36,231 bases of DNA from an uncultured Selenomonadales bacterium (GCA_946183785.1 CAMHCS010000027.1:1-36231); one strand, 5' to 3'; shown: positions 1 to 8,639, counted from the first letter of the stretch. Made by a program: numbers and translations. Notes: generated by a model not told the origin, from the sequence alone.

Positions 1-50
1 TTTGTGTTGGTAAATGAATTTTGACATCTGAACGCTTATTCGGTGTTTCC

Positions 51-1157
51 TTAATTCTCCGGAATCGCCTCGAGAGCAGCGGTGAGCGTCATCTTGTCAC
101 CATTCCTGACGATGACGACTTCCACCGTATCGCCGACCTGATGACCGGTGATTGCCGCACGGAGCTCGCCGACAGTGTCGGTCTTTTCGCCGCCGACAGA
201 AATAATCACGTCGCCGCGCTGAATTCCGGCTTTGCCCGCAGGGCCGTCCAGCGTAACGTTCTGCACATAGACGCCTCTGTCGACATTGAGCTGGTAGCCG
301 GCCCGAGCCGCCGTTTCCTTATCATAAACGCCGACGCCGAGATAGGGACGAATCACGCGCCCATTGTCCATGATCTGCTCGACGATGTCACGCACCGTAT
401 TGATGGGAATCGCGAAACCCATGCCCTCGACGCCGTTGGCGGCAATCTTCGCGCTGTTGATACCGATAACGAGAGCGTCCGCATTGGCCAGCGCGCCGCC
501 GGAGTTGCCCGGACTGATGGCGGCGTCAGTCTGAATCAGCTTCAGATGGCGCTCCGAAATGTCCAGCGTGCGATTCAGCGCGCTGACGACGCCGACGGTG
601 ACGCTGCCCTGAAATTCAAGTCCCATCGGATTGCCGATGGCGATAGCCGGTTCGCCCACCACGATATCATCGGAATTGCCGAAGACCGCCGTCGGAAAAT
701 CGCCGCCGTCCACTTTCACAACAGCGATGTCTGTCAGCTCGTCGGCGCCGACAAGCTTTCCTTTCAGACTGCGCCCGTCGGACAGGGACACGAGGATTTC
801 CCGCGCGCCTGCGATGACATGATTGTTCGTGACGATGTATCCGTCTTCACGAAAAATCACGCCGGAACCGACACCCTGTTCAATCTCGAACTGATGATTG
901 AACCAGTCGCGAGCCACGGCCTTATTCGTGATGCCGACGACCGCGGGGCCGACAGACTTCGCGACGCGTACGGCGGGCGTATTGCGCGCGTCGGAAATCG
1001 TCCCGGCTGAAGCCGCAGGCCGTGAAGTCTCTGGCATGACAGTCTGCGAGGTGTTGTCCGCCAAAGCCCCGCCGCACCCGGCAGCCAGCACCGCTCCGGC
1101 AACGCTCATAGCCACTACGGTCTTGCGATATTTTTTCCAAATGTCCATCAAAAACAT
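51..1157 (-). CDS. htrA: HtrA/DegP-type trypsin-like serine protease with PDZ domain
   Basis: This is an envelope quality-control protease of family S1C that degrades misfolded exported proteins. The N-terminus (residues 5-32) has a basic stretch and a hydrophobic segment ending in LAAGC. It could be a signal anchor or a lipobox with Cys28. The catalytic triad is visible as His113 (NNHVIAG), Asp143 (TDIAVV) and Ser219 (SPGNSGG). One PDZ domain follows at about 270-360, and the 368-residue length is normal for single-PDZ HtrA. The first ATG is chosen because a GGGAGG site lies 8 bases upstream; the next Met (residue 4) is too far from it. The gene lies 58 bases after the WalJ-type gene and is probably cotranscribed with it, a pairing well known in Firmicutes. 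No terminator is visible in the 50 bases before the window edge. Confidence 0.95.
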   Translation of the reverse strand: MFLMDIWKKYRKTVVAMSVAGAVLAAGCGGALADNTSQTVMPETSRPAASAGTISDARNTPAVRVAKSVGPAVVGITNKAVARDWFNHQFEIEQGVGSGVIFREDGYIVTNNHVIAGAREILVSLSDGRSLKGKLVGADELTDIAVVKVDGGDFPTAVFGNSDDIVVGEPAIAIGNPMGLEFQGSVTVGVVSALNRTLDISERHLKLIQTDAAISPGNSGGALANADALVIGINSAKIAANGVEGMGFAIPINTVRDIVEQIMDNGRVIRPYLGVGVYDKETAARAGYQLNVDRGVYVQNVTLDGPAGKAGIQRGDVIISVGGEKTDTVGELRAAITGHQVGDTVEVVIVRNGDKMTLTAALEAIPEN

Positions 1158-1215
1158 ATCCTTTCCCTCCCAGCCGGGGCGCCATATTGGGCTGCCTCCG
1201 GGAATTTACTGTCTG

Positions 1216-1965
1216 TCACGCCGAGACCATTTCGTCCTGAAGCGCCACGACCAGCGGCAGGGTTACGCCGTTTTCCGCCAACACTTGACTGACCGTTTCC
1301 TCGGCGACGTCGGGACGATTGTTCGTCTCGCTCAAATGCGCGAGAATAATTTTTTGCGGGCGCGACCGCAGCCGAGCAATCGCGCGTCCCGCCTCGTTGT
1401 TGGCCAGATGACCGCGATTTCCGAGAATCCGTTGCTTCAACGGCCACGGATACGGCCCCTTGCGCAGCATGGCGAGGTCATGGTTTGCTTCGAACACGAG
1501 CACGTCCGCCCCTTCCATCGCCGTCCGCACGCCGTCCGTGACGAAACCGAGATCAGTCGCCACCGTGCATTTGCGGCTGCCCGTAATCTCATATCCAACA
1601 GGATCGGCGGCGTCATGCGGGATATCGAACGCTGAAACACGAAGCGAACCAATCTCCACCGAATCGTGAATCGCGAACAGTCGGTCCTCCGGCAGATCGT
1701 CCGGCGTCATCGCCCGAAGCGTGCCCGGTCTCGTATAAACCGGCGCGTCCGTTCGCTTCAAAATCGTTTCCAGCCCCTTCACATGATCACTATGCTCATG
1801 GGTGATGAAAATCGCGTCCAAGGACTCCATCGCCACCGAAAGCGCCCCGAGCTCCCGCGCCACACGCCGGACGCCGACACCCGCGTCGATGAGCACTCGT
1901 GTGCCGTCCATTTCGACAAAAATCGCGTTTCCCTTACTCCCACTGGCGAGAACCGAAACCCTCAT
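1216..1965 (-). CDS. walJ: WalJ/YycJ-family metallo-beta-lactamase-fold hydrolase
   Basis: This is an MBL-fold metal-dependent hydrolase of the YycJ/VicX/WalJ family, a presumed phosphodiesterase or nuclease. In Firmicutes it is linked to the WalRK cell-wall regulon and to coordinating division with replication. The metal motif THEHSDH is at residues 55-61, in the expected place for a protein of about 250 residues. The N-terminal strand with the SGSKGN motif (8-13) is typical of the family. An AAAGGAG site precedes the ATG by 13 bases, a slightly long spacing. htrA follows directly, as in wal operons, but the walR, walK, walH and walI genes are not upstream here. hydE occupies that place, 88 bases away, with no terminator seen between them. 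Confidence 0.9.
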   Translation of the reverse strand: MRVSVLASGSKGNAIFVEMDGTRVLIDAGVGVRRVARELGALSVAMESLDAIFITHEHSDHVKGLETILKRTDAPVYTRPGTLRAMTPDDLPEDRLFAIHDSVEIGSLRVSAFDIPHDAADPVGYEITGSRKCTVATDLGFVTDGVRTAMEGADVLVFEANHDLAMLRKGPYPWPLKQRILGNRGHLANNEAGRAIARLRSRPQKIILAHLSETNNRPDVAEETVSQVLAENGVTLPLVVALQDEMVSA

Positions 1966-2053
1966 GCCCGTTTATCCGCTCCTTTGCCCGTCCTGCGGAT
2001 TCCCCGCGTTTCACAGCATAAAGAAAAGCTATGGAAACTCCCTGTAAAATCCA

Positions 2054-3097
2054 TCAATTGTTGCGCCGACGTCCCCCCGCGCCTGTCCCCACCGTGCGTC
2101 CCATCGCGCGAATGCGGCCTTCCATGCAAGCGCGGCAATGCTCCGGCGTGTCGGCGACGCAGGCTTTGCCCGGATAGAGCGCGTATTTTTTCCGTGCCTC
2201 GCCCTCGGTGACGTTCGGCATCATGACGTTCGCACCAGATTGGAGCATAATTTCCCGCGCTCCCGGCTGAAGCGTTTCCATTGCCGTCGTCGCCGGGATA
2301 TTCGCTTCCGGCAGCAGCAGGCGAATGGCCGACACCACGCGACGCACGAGGCGCATATCGCCGGGCGGTTCGTTTCCAAGCGGCGTTTCTCCGTTCGGCA
2401 CCAGCGGGCCGATCCCTACCATATCGGCGTCGATTTCCCGGAAAAACAAAATATCCTGCGCCAACGAATCCACAGTCTGCCCGGGCAACCCGACAAGGCA
2501 GCCCGTACCCACCTCGTAGCCAAGCGCTTTCAGGTCGGCGAGACAGCGGACGCGGTTGTCAAACGACATCCCCGGGTCGAGCCGCTCATAAAGCTCGCGA
2601 TCCGTCGTCTCAATGCGAAGCAGGAAACGATCCGCGCCCGCCTCGCGCAAAGCACGATATTCGTCCGCCGTTCTCTCTCCGATTGAAAGCGTCAGCGTCA
2701 GGCCAAGCGTCTTCACCTCGCGCACAATGTCCACGAGCCTTTCGGCTGTAAACCACGCGTCTTCTCCCGACTGCATGACCACCGTCGGATAGCCCGCCGC
2801 CTTCGCCTTTTTCGCCAGGACGACAATCGCTTCCGGCGAAAGACGATATCTCTCTGCGTTTTTATTGTCGCGGCGAAGCCCGCAGTACAGGCAGTTTTGC
2901 CGGCAGTAGCTGGAAAACTCGATCAGGCCGCGCAGATGTACCTCGTCGCCAACGTAAGCCCGACGCACCCGATCCGCCGCCGCCGCCAGTTCCTTCTCCG
3001 CTTCCTCGTCGGCCAGCAAAGCGGAAAGCTCCTCCCGCGTCAGCCAATGGTCGCACGCCGCTTTTTCAATCAATGCATGTCGAGACCGCTCCTCCAC
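2054..3097 (-). CDS. hydE: [FeFe]-hydrogenase maturase HydE, radical SAM
   Basis: This is a radical SAM enzyme of the biotin-synthase-like HydE family. HydE acts with HydF and HydG to build the diiron subcluster of [FeFe]-hydrogenase. The SAM [4Fe-4S] motif CxxxCxxC is at Cys65, Cys69 and Cys72, inside the HydE-like context LIEFSSYCRQNC. The length of 347 residues is normal. Cysteines near the C-terminus (around VADTPEHCRAC) could hold the second, non-essential cluster known in some HydE proteins. The start is GTG, supported by AAGGAGG 8 bases upstream. hydF, hydG and the hydrogenase are not in the window. An exported protein gene ends 38 bases upstream and is probably in the same transcript. 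Confidence 0.9.
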   Translation of the reverse strand: MEERSRHALIEKAACDHWLTREELSALLADEEAEKELAAAADRVRRAYVGDEVHLRGLIEFSSYCRQNCLYCGLRRDNKNAERYRLSPEAIVVLAKKAKAAGYPTVVMQSGEDAWFTAERLVDIVREVKTLGLTLTLSIGERTADEYRALREAGADRFLLRIETTDRELYERLDPGMSFDNRVRCLADLKALGYEVGTGCLVGLPGQTVDSLAQDILFFREIDADMVGIGPLVPNGETPLGNEPPGDMRLVRRVVSAIRLLLPEANIPATTAMETLQPGAREIMLQSGANVMMPNVTEGEARKKYALYPGKACVADTPEHCRACMEGRIRAMGRTVGTGAGGRRRNN

Positions 3098-3135
3098 CGT
3101 GCCGGCCTCCTTTCAAACAAAAAACCGCAACGACG

Positions 3136-3537
3136 TTATCGCTGCGGCGAATAGATATACTCCGCGACCGTTTCCATCGCCGAGCCCTTAGCGTAAGATT
3201 GTGCCTTCATCGGCTTTTGAGAGCCTCCGTTCGGTTCTTTCGTGTCATACGCCGCGACTACCGAATCGAGAATCTGATACGTGCGCTTGCCTCGGTCGAA
3301 AGCGATCGTGTAAAGGTACAGACAATTCGCGTCGGCCTTTACGATCTCGACCCGCGCCGTCGCTTCGTTGTTGTTCTTGATCTCCACCGCATTCATATCG
3401 ACATAGTAGCCGGTATTTCCCTGCGCATCGACGAACCGGAGATCCATGTCCGAAAAGTCGATAGGCGTCGCCATGCATATGCCGCCTGTCAACCAAATCG
3501 CCGCAGCAATCAGCGCCGCGAAAAGATTCCGTTTCAT
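3136..3537 (-). CDS. small exported hypothetical protein
   Basis: I do not recognise a family. The 133-residue product starts with a clear signal peptide: MKR, a hydrophobic stretch and probable cleavage after CMA near residue 23. The mature part is about 110 residues, soluble-looking and rich in beta-strand patterns (YYVDMNAVEI, ARVEIVKA, YTIAFD). It has one remaining Cys in the mature region (ANCLYLY) and ends in a Tyr-rich tail. It lies directly downstream of a good promoter and 38 bases before hydE, so it may lead the hydE-walJ-htrA transcript. Similar small periplasmic proteins of unknown role are common in Negativicutes (an impression, not a database result). Confidence 0.75.
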   Translation of the reverse strand: MKRNLFAALIAAAIWLTGGICMATPIDFSDMDLRFVDAQGNTGYYVDMNAVEIKNNNEATARVEIVKADANCLYLYTIAFDRGKRTYQILDSVVAAYDTKEPNGGSQKPMKAQSYAKGSAMETVAEYIYSPQR

Positions 3538-3569
3538 AACCCCTTGCCTCTCTCTTATGGAATACGTTC

Positions 3570-3597
3570 ATTATATAAAAAAAGCCGAATAAGTCAA
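3570..3597 (-). promoter_or_regulatory. sigma-70-type promoter for the exported protein gene
   Basis: Read on the minus strand, TTGACT (3597-3592) and a perfect TATAAT (3575-3570) are separated by 16 bases. They end about 33 bases before the ATG of the 133-residue exported protein. This is one of the best promoter matches in the window and probably drives that gene and hydE. Confidence 0.7.
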
Positions 3598-3622
3598 GCC
3601 GTGAACATCACAAGGAATTCGC

Positions 3623-3647
3623 AAAAAAGGGAGGGCAGCGCCCTCCC
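3623..3647 (-). terminator. intrinsic terminator after pnp
   Basis: The minus strand has an 8-bp perfect GC stem (GGGAGGGC with GCCCTCCC, 3-base loop) followed by six T. It starts 18 bases after the pnp stop codon and separates pnp from the exported-protein/hydE unit. Confidence 0.9.
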
Positions 3648-3665
3648 CTTCGATTTCAAATTACC

Positions 3666-5738
3666 TCAGACCAAGAGCGCCTTGTGCGATACGTTGACTC
3701 GACCCTGACGGTCGATTTCCGTGACCTTCACGTCAATCTCGTCGCCGACCTTCACCACGTCCTCGACCTTCTCGACGCGACGCTTTGAGAGCTGGGAAAT
3801 ATGGCAAAGCCCTTCCTTGCCAGGCAGCACCTCGACGAAAGCGCCGAATCCCATGATGCGAGTGACACGGCCGCGATAAGTCGCGCCGACCTCCACGTCG
3901 CGGGTCAGTTCCTTGATGATGGCGATGGCCTTCTGGGAATCCTCGACGCTGGTGGCCGAAATCAATACCGTGCCGTCCTCCTGAATGTCGATCTGCGTAT
4001 TCGTGTCGTCGACAATCTTCTTGATAATCTTGCCGCCCGGCCCGATGACGTTCCTGATCTTGTCCACGCTGATATGCATGGTCGTGACCCGCGGCGCGTA
4101 CTGCGAAAGCTCTTCGTTCGGCTTCGGGATGCACTCGAGCATCTTTCCGAGAATGAACTCACGGCCCCGCTTCGCCTGCGCAAGCGCTGATGCAAGGATT
4201 TCCCGCGTGATGCCGGCAATCTTGATATCCATCTGGATCGCGGTGATGCCCTGCGGCGTGCCCGCGACCTTGAAGTCCATATCTCCGAGGGCGTCTTCCA
4301 TGCCCTGAATGTCAGTCAGGATCGTGTAGGCGTCGCCGTCCTTGACAAGTCCCATGGCCACGCCGGAAACGGGACGCTTGATCGGCACGCCGGCGTGCAT
4401 CAGCGACATGGTGCTGCCGCAAACGCTGCCCATCGAGGAGGAACCGTTCGACTCCAAAACCTCAGAGACAAGACGCAGCGTATAGGGGAACTCTTCCTCC
4501 GACGGAATCACCGGAAGCAGCGCACGCTCTGCGAGAGCGCCGTGACCAATCTCGCGCCGTCCGGGGCCACGAGCCGGACGAGCTTCGCCGACACTGTATC
4601 CGGGGAAATTGTACTGGTGAATGTAGCGCTTCGATTTCTCTGTGCCAAGCCCGTCAATGACCTGCTCGTCGCCAAGAGAACCGAGAGTCGTGACCGTCAA
4701 TATCTGCGTCTGCCCGCGCGTGAAGAGCGCCGAGCCATGGGTGCGCGGCAGGAGCCCCACTTCACAGGTTACTGGACGAACCTCGTCCAGCGCGCGCCCG
4801 TCGGGACGAATCTTCTCATGCGTAATCATACGGCGCACGATATCCTTTTCAAGATCGTGCAGGATGCCCGCGATTTCCTTCGCAGAATCAGGATATTCGA
4901 CGAGGAAATGCTCCATCGTCTCTTCATTGATCGCGGCGATATTCTCGTCACGGTTCAGCTTGTCGGGATTGCGGACCGCCGCGTCAAGACGCGCCCCCGC
5001 GTACTCCTTGATGCCCTGCTCCAGCGCTTCCGGCGGCGCGAAGAGCTTCATCTCGCGCTTCTCCTTCCCGCACTGGCTGACAATGCCCTGCTGGAACTCG
5101 ACGATCTTCTTGATTTCCTCATGGCCGAACAGAATCGCCTCGAGGATAACATCCTCGGGCAGCTCGTTCGCGCCAGCCTCGACCATCATCACCGCGTCGT
5201 GGGAACCGGCGATCGTCAGATTCAACTCAGATTTTTCACGCTGCTCAACGGTCGGATTGATGACGAACTGACCGTCCACGCGGCCGACGCGCACCCCCGC
5301 AATCGGTCCCGCCCACGGAATATCCGAAACGGAAAGCGCGCAGGACGCGCCGATCATCGCCGCGATTTCCGGCGGATTGTCCTGCTCTACAGACAGCACC
5401 GTCGCCATAACCTCCACGTCGTTTCGGAACCCTTTCGGGAACAGCGGACGGATCGGACGGTCAATCAGCCGCGCGCAAAGAATCGCCTCGTTGGCCGGAC
5501 GCCCCTCGCGCTTGATGAAGCCGCCGGGAATCTTGCCAACCGCGTACATTTTTTCCTCATAGTCTACCGTCAGCGGGAAGAAATCCACGCCTTCCCTCGG
5601 GGACGTCGAAGCCGTCGCCGTGACTAGAACCACCGTGTCGCCGTAACGAACCAGCACCGCGCCGTTCGCCTGCTTCGCCATTTTGCCGTGTTCGATGGTC
5701 AGTGGGCGGCCTCCCACTTCCATTGTAAAGCTTTGCAT
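3666..5738 (-). CDS. pnp: polyribonucleotide nucleotidyltransferase (PNPase)
   Basis: PNPase is a phosphorolytic 3'-5' exoribonuclease central to mRNA decay in the cytoplasm. The 690-residue protein shows the full family order: first RNase PH domain (about 1-220), helical linker, second RNase PH domain (about 310-540), KH domain with the [10 protein letters not shown] loop (about 555-615) and a C-terminal S1 domain (about 620-688). Conserved catalytic-half motifs such as FTRGQTQ and [20 protein letters not shown] residues are present; here the latter reads SLMHAGVP, with His where Asp is usual. The protein stops right after S1, without the acidic tail of some homologues. An AGGAGG site lies 7 bases before the ATG. 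rpsO is upstream with its own terminator, so the classic rpsO-pnp order is kept but the units are separable. Confidence 0.97.
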   Translation of the reverse strand: MQSFTMEVGGRPLTIEHGKMAKQANGAVLVRYGDTVVLVTATASTSPREGVDFFPLTVDYEEKMYAVGKIPGGFIKREGRPANEAILCARLIDRPIRPLFPKGFRNDVEVMATVLSVEQDNPPEIAAMIGASCALSVSDIPWAGPIAGVRVGRVDGQFVINPTVEQREKSELNLTIAGSHDAVMMVEAGANELPEDVILEAILFGHEEIKKIVEFQQGIVSQCGKEKREMKLFAPPEALEQGIKEYAGARLDAAVRNPDKLNRDENIAAINEETMEHFLVEYPDSAKEIAGILHDLEKDIVRRMITHEKIRPDGRALDEVRPVTCEVGLLPRTHGSALFTRGQTQILTVTTLGSLGDEQVIDGLGTEKSKRYIHQYNFPGYSVGEARPARGPGRREIGHGALAERALLPVIPSEEEFPYTLRLVSEVLESNGSSSMGSVCGSTMSLMHAGVPIKRPVSGVAMGLVKDGDAYTILTDIQGMEDALGDMDFKVAGTPQGITAIQMDIKIAGITREILASALAQAKRGREFILGKMLECIPKPNEELSQYAPRVTTMHISVDKIRNVIGPGGKIIKKIVDDTNTQIDIQEDGTVLISATSVEDSQKAIAIIKELTRDVEVGATYRGRVTRIMGFGAFVEVLPGKEGLCHISQLSKRRVEKVEDVVKVGDEIDVKVTEIDRQGRVNVSHKALLV

Positions 5739-5802
5739 TTCTTATCCTCCTACAACTCTCCTGCCGATCCTTTTCCCGCCATGCTGTGCCCAAGAGCACT
5801 CG

Positions 5803-5820
5803 ACGCAGGAAGCACTGCGT
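5803..5820 (-). promoter_or_regulatory. hairpin in the pnp leader
   Basis: The roughly 130-base pnp leader contains a perfect 6-bp stem (ACGCAG/CTGCGT, 6-base loop). A second small one (GTGC/GCAC) sits at 5786-5799. In E. coli, pnp is autoregulated through RNase III cleavage of a leader stem. A comparable role here is an inference only, since these stems are short. Confidence 0.3.
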
Positions 5821-5876
5821 CTTCGTGCCCTTTCCCCTGCCTGACGGTAAATGTCCCCGGCAGCAGACAAACTTAA

Positions 5877-5905
5877 ATTATATTGTTTCCTGTCTATTTT
5901 TGAAA
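5877..5905 (-). promoter_or_regulatory. candidate pnp promoter
   Basis: On the minus strand a perfect TATAAT (5882-5877) lies just after the rpsO terminator. The -35 match at 17-base spacing (TTTCAA) is weak. It would give pnp a leader of about 130 bases. The position, between a terminator and a gene, is the main support. Confidence 0.4.
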
Positions 5906-5925
5906 TTTTCCCAAAACAATATAGC

Positions 5926-5950
5926 AAAAACGCGGGGCGTTGCCCCGCGT
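5926..5950 (-). terminator. intrinsic terminator after rpsO
   Basis: A 9-bp perfect stem (ACGCGGGGC with GCCCCGCGT, 3-base loop) is followed on the minus strand by a run of five T counting the last stem base. It starts 8 bases after the rpsO stop. It could be partly read through into pnp. Confidence 0.9.
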
Positions 5951-5957
5951 CTCCGTA

Positions 5958-6224
5958 TTACTTTCTGAGATCGAGCTTCGCGATGATCGAACGGTAACGC
6001 TCGATATCCTTGTTGCGAAGATACGCCAGCAGGCGGCGGCGATGGCCGACCATCTTCAAAAGCCCGCGGCGGGAATGGTGATCCTTCTTGTGCTCCTTCA
6101 AATGCTCGGTGAGGTACGCGATACGCGAGGTCAGGACGGCAATCTGGATTTCCGGCGAACCCGTGTCGCCCTCATGGACGGCGTACTGTTTAATAAGAGC
6201 AGTCTTTTCTTCCTTTGTCAACAT
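5958..6224 (-). CDS. rpsO: 30S ribosomal protein S15
   Basis: S15 binds the central domain of 16S rRNA early in 30S assembly. The 88-residue sequence starting [10 protein letters not shown] matches the normal S15 length and carries the family motifs GDTGSPE (about 21-27), [12 protein letters not shown] (about 45-56) and a basic C-terminus. An upstream in-frame ATG at 6248 would add eight residues. The ATG at 6224 is chosen because GGAGG lies 8 bases before it and because S15 proteins begin at this point. The gene has its own promoter, a structured leader and a terminator, so it can be expressed independently of pnp. Confidence 0.97.
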   Translation of the reverse strand: MLTKEEKTALIKQYAVHEGDTGSPEIQIAVLTSRIAYLTEHLKEHKKDHHSRRGLLKMVGHRRRLLAYLRNKDIERYRSIIAKLDLRK

Positions 6225-6254
6225 GGTATATTCCTCCTGTTTCTTCATTCTCCG

Positions 6255-6294
6255 GTGACGAAGCGCACGTCGGAGTGCTCGCGCCCCGCGTCAC
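6255..6294 (-). promoter_or_regulatory. structured rpsO leader, candidate S15 autoregulatory element
   Basis: Between the rpsO promoter and start, a 6-bp stem (GTGACG with CGTCAC) encloses a second stem (GCAC with GTGC, loop GTCGGA). Several bacteria control rpsO by S15 binding to structured leaders of differing shapes. The sequence shows the nested stems; S15 binding is an inference. Confidence 0.4.
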
Positions 6295-6319
6295 GGAACA
6301 TTATTCGAATACGGGAGGC

Positions 6320-6348
6320 ATTATAACATACGACGAAAGGATTGTAAA
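6320..6348 (-). promoter_or_regulatory. rpsO promoter
   Basis: On the minus strand TTTACA (6348-6343) and a perfect TATAAT (6325-6320) are separated by exactly 17 bases. The -35 box begins 3 bases after the mscL stop codon, so rpsO transcription starts in the mscL-rpsO gap. Confidence 0.75.
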
Positions 6349-6351
6349 GCT

Positions 6352-6783
6352 TTATTCAAGCTCCGAGGTGCAGTGCGGGCAGCGCGTCGCCTCCGCGTCG
6401 ATCTCCGACTTGCAGTAGGGGCACTTGCGCGGCTCCTCCGCCGGTTCTTCTTCCTTTGTCGTCAGCTTGTTGATCTGCTGGACCATCAGGAACACGGCGA
6501 AAGCGAGAATCAGGAAATCAATGCAGGCGTTGATGAATTGACCGTAAGCGATAACAGGGACGTTGGCCGCTTTCGCCTCGGCGAGGGTCTTGACCGGAAC
6601 CTTGCCGAGATTGATAAAGAGATTGGAAAAGTCCACATTGCCCATCAAAAGCCCAAGCGGCGGCATCAGCACGTCGGAGACGAAGGAGGAAACGATCTTC
6701 CCAAACGCGCCGCCGATAATAACGCCTACGGCAAGGTCCATCACGTTGCCTCGCATCACAAATTTCTTGAATTCTTCCATCAT
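6352..6783 (-). CDS. mscL: large-conductance mechanosensitive channel MscL with C-terminal zinc ribbon
   Basis: MscL is a pentameric inner-membrane safety valve that opens on hypo-osmotic shock. The N-terminal helix ([19 protein letters not shown]) and TM1, the periplasmic loop, TM2 (about 68-90) and the cytoplasmic KLTTKEEE helix follow the family order. The unusual part is the last 25 residues. They form two CxxC knuckles, CPYC and CPHC, a zinc-ribbon signature added beyond the normal MscL end. GGAAG stands 7 bases before the first of two tandem ATGs (6783). That ATG overlaps the stop of the upstream exported-protein gene by 4 bases, which suggests translational coupling. Confidence 0.93.
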   Translation of the reverse strand: MMEEFKKFVMRGNVMDLAVGVIIGGAFGKIVSSFVSDVLMPPLGLLMGNVDFSNLFINLGKVPVKTLAEAKAANVPVIAYGQFINACIDFLILAFAVFLMVQQINKLTTKEEEPAEEPRKCPYCKSEIDAEATRCPHCTSELE

Positions 6784-7496
6784 TTTTTATCTTCCTTTCC
6801 TTGCGATTGTATCGCGGTATCTTTTTGTGGAGAAATCTCCGTCTTTTCATCTGAAAGCGGGAAAATCGCGTCCTTTGCGTGCGCTTCGCGAAGCGCCTCG
6901 TCCAGTGCTTCCATCGCCAACTCTTCCGCTTCGTAAGCGGGATGGTATGTCGTCCGCTCAAAGCGCCATGCCGGCGCCTTAATCAATCGATCGTGCCGCG
7001 CGTCATAACCGTAAACGACGAGCCGCGCCGACGACTCGATGGTCATTTCCCCCTCCCAGCCAAAGCTATGGTAAATAAATTGGTGGATATGCTCGACGAC
7101 GAGGAACAGCATCAAATCGGCGTCAAGCTTCTGCGCCGCGTCACGGGCCGCCAGCTCCGGCTTCGCCTTTTTCCCCTGGGCGGCCATCGCTTCATTGAGT
7201 GCCGCCGCAGCTTCGTCCTCGCTTAAAAAATCCACCCAATGCATCGTTTCATTCAGTGGAATATGAAGTTCCCGATCCATGCGAGCCATCAGCCGCTCCG
7301 CTCCGCTTTGCGAAAGCCAGCCGCCGGTCCTGTCAATCAGCGGGATCAAGGCCACGCGCTTCGCCCGTCTCATTGCATCCGCCTGCACAGGAGGCGCGTT
7401 TTGCTGTGCGTCACTCCCATCCGAAGCGAATGCCGCCGCCCCGAAAACAGCCAGAAAAACAAGCGTCAGCGAAAGAATGTACGCGTTACGCTTCAT
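6780..7496 (-). CDS. exported hypothetical protein, 238 aa
   Basis: I do not recognise a family. Residues 1-24 form a clear signal peptide (MKR, long hydrophobic core, cleavage near AFA-S). The mature protein has a stretch [15 protein letters not shown] and an alternating segment around [22 protein letters not shown]. This resembles periplasmic proteins that begin with a 'xVAVxPxxD' strand, as in GNA1162/CsgG-like folds. That resemblance is loose and I would not name it. It sits 2 bases after cdd, with its ribosome site (GGAAGG) inside the end of cdd, and overlaps mscL by 4 bases. It is therefore an internal operon gene, probably cotranscribed with mgtC and cdd. Confidence 0.75.
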   Translation of the reverse strand: MKRNAYILSLTLVFLAVFGAAAFASDGSDAQQNAPPVQADAMRRAKRVALIPLIDRTGGWLSQSGAERLMARMDRELHIPLNETMHWVDFLSEDEAAAALNEAMAAQGKKAKPELAARDAAQKLDADLMLFLVVEHIHQFIYHSFGWEGEMTIESSARLVVYGYDARHDRLIKAPAWRFERTTYHPAYEAEELAMEALDEALREAHAKDAIFPLSDEKTEISPQKDTAIQSQGKEDKK

Positions 7497-7498
7497 TT

Positions 7499-7909
7499 CT
7501 ATTCCTTCCCGTTAATCCGCGCCTTTCCCGTCGCGCAGGGGGCAAGGTCCATCAAATCGGCAAGCTCGACGTCGCCTTTGAGGTTCGCCATGATGACGTC
7601 GCGAATCTTGAACTCCGCCATGACCTGACAGCATGCACCGCATGGCACGCACGGCTCGTCAGTGTCGGCCACGATAGCGATGGCGTCAAATTCCTGCTTG
7701 CTGTCCGCAATCGCCTTAAAAATGGCCACGCGCTCCGCACAGCAGGAAAGACCGTACGCCGCGTTTTCCACCGCGCAACCGCCGTACAGCGTGCCGTCGC
7801 TGGCGAGCACGCAGGCGCCCACCGGACGCCCCGAATACGGGCTGTGGGATTTCTGCATGGCGTCCTTCGCCGTACGCACCATGGTATCGATGATATCCTC
7901 GTTGATCAT
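7499..7909 (-). CDS. cdd: cytidine deaminase
   Basis: This enzyme converts cytidine and deoxycytidine to uridine forms in pyrimidine salvage. The 136-residue length fits the small tetrameric, Bacillus-type enzyme. Zinc and catalytic residues are seen: Cys57-Ala-Glu59 (with Glu59 as proton shuttle), and Cys90 and Cys93 in PCGAC. The substrate-binding VEN is at 47-49. The residue after PCGAC, usually Arg (CRQV), is Cys here. GGAGG lies 9 bases before the ATG. The gene is 46 bases downstream of mgtC and 2 bases upstream of an exported protein gene, in a probable four-gene operon. Confidence 0.95.
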   Translation of the reverse strand: MINEDIIDTMVRTAKDAMQKSHSPYSGRPVGACVLASDGTLYGGCAVENAAYGLSCCAERVAIFKAIADSKQEFDAIAIVADTDEPCVPCGACCQVMAEFKIRDVIMANLKGDVELADLMDLAPCATGKARINGKE

Positions 7910-7955
7910 TGCCTATCTCCTCCGTTCAGTATAGGAACCGTTATAAAATACGTTC

Positions 7956-8639
7956 CTAAAGAGAATCCGCCTTGATGACGCCTTCGACGTTTCTCACCAT
8001 TTCCATGATCGCCCCCCGGTCGATCCGACGCTTCGAGCTGATCTCCAGCTCGATTTCCAGCATTGGATCCGCATCCCGATCGTAATCGCTTTCGCGCATA
8101 TGGATACGAATGCCGTGCAGCGAATAATCCTGCGCGGCTAAAAGGTCTGTAACCGATTGAATAACGCCGGGCCGGTTTTCCGCGACGATGGCGACGGCGA
8201 AATTGTCCTCGCGCACCATCCACGAGTCATAACTGCCGAACACGCGAAGCACCAGGAAGACAAGCGCCGTGGTCATGATCGCGCCCGTATAAAAGCCAAA
8301 TCCGACCGCGAGCCCGACGCCCGCCACAACCCAGAGGCAAGCCGCCGTCGTCAGTCCGGTCACGGACAGTCCTTCCTTCATGATTGCGCCGGCGCCGAGA
8401 AAGCCGATGCCGCTGACCACCTGCGCCGCGATGCGTGCCGCGTCCGCATTGGTCCACTCCTGAAACCCTACGGAAATCATCATCACGAGGCACGAACCGA
8501 GGCAGACGAGAATATTCGTCCGAAGCCCCGCCGATTTGTGACGGGCTTCGCGCTCATAACCGATCAAGCCGCCCAAAACACAGGAGAGAAGCAGCTTTCC
8601 GAAAATTACTCCCAACGCTGTCAGCCCGATCGCGTCCAT
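7956..8639 (-). CDS. MgtC/SapB-family membrane protein with C-terminal ACT-like domain
   Basis: This is a MgtC-like inner-membrane protein. The MgtC domain has about four to five transmembrane helices (residues 1-140) and the typical motif GLIGYEREARHKSAGLRTN, followed by LGAGAIMKEG and GLTTAA. Residues about 150-227 form a cytoplasmic ACT-like domain (VAENRPGVIQSVTDLLA). Family members are linked to Mg2+ limitation, ATP-synthase control and acid or phosphate homeostasis; the role here is not known. A longer reading frame extends 43 codons upstream. The ATG at 8639 is preferred because GGAGG lies 9 bases before it and MgtC proteins start close to the first helix. It heads the probable mgtC-cdd-mscL operon. 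Confidence 0.88.
   Translation of the reverse strand: MDAIGLTALGVIFGKLLLSCVLGGLIGYEREARHKSAGLRTNILVCLGSCLVMMISVGFQEWTNADAARIAAQVVSGIGFLGAGAIMKEGLSVTGLTTAACLWVVAGVGLAVGFGFYTGAIMTTALVFLVLRVFGSYDSWMVREDNFAVAIVAENRPGVIQSVTDLLAAQDYSLHGIRIHMRESDYDRDADPMLEIELEISSKRRIDRGAIMEMVRNVEGVIKADSL

Noticed and set aside
21..1010. Long plus-strand reading frame of 329 codons across htrA
   Set aside because: It is antisense to an intact protease gene with a full catalytic triad, has no family resemblance and no ribosome site. GC-rich codon bias produces such frames.
4395..5627. Plus-strand frame of 410 codons across pnp
   Set aside because: Composition is very Arg/His-rich with no motif, and it is antisense to pnp. 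It is a shadow frame.
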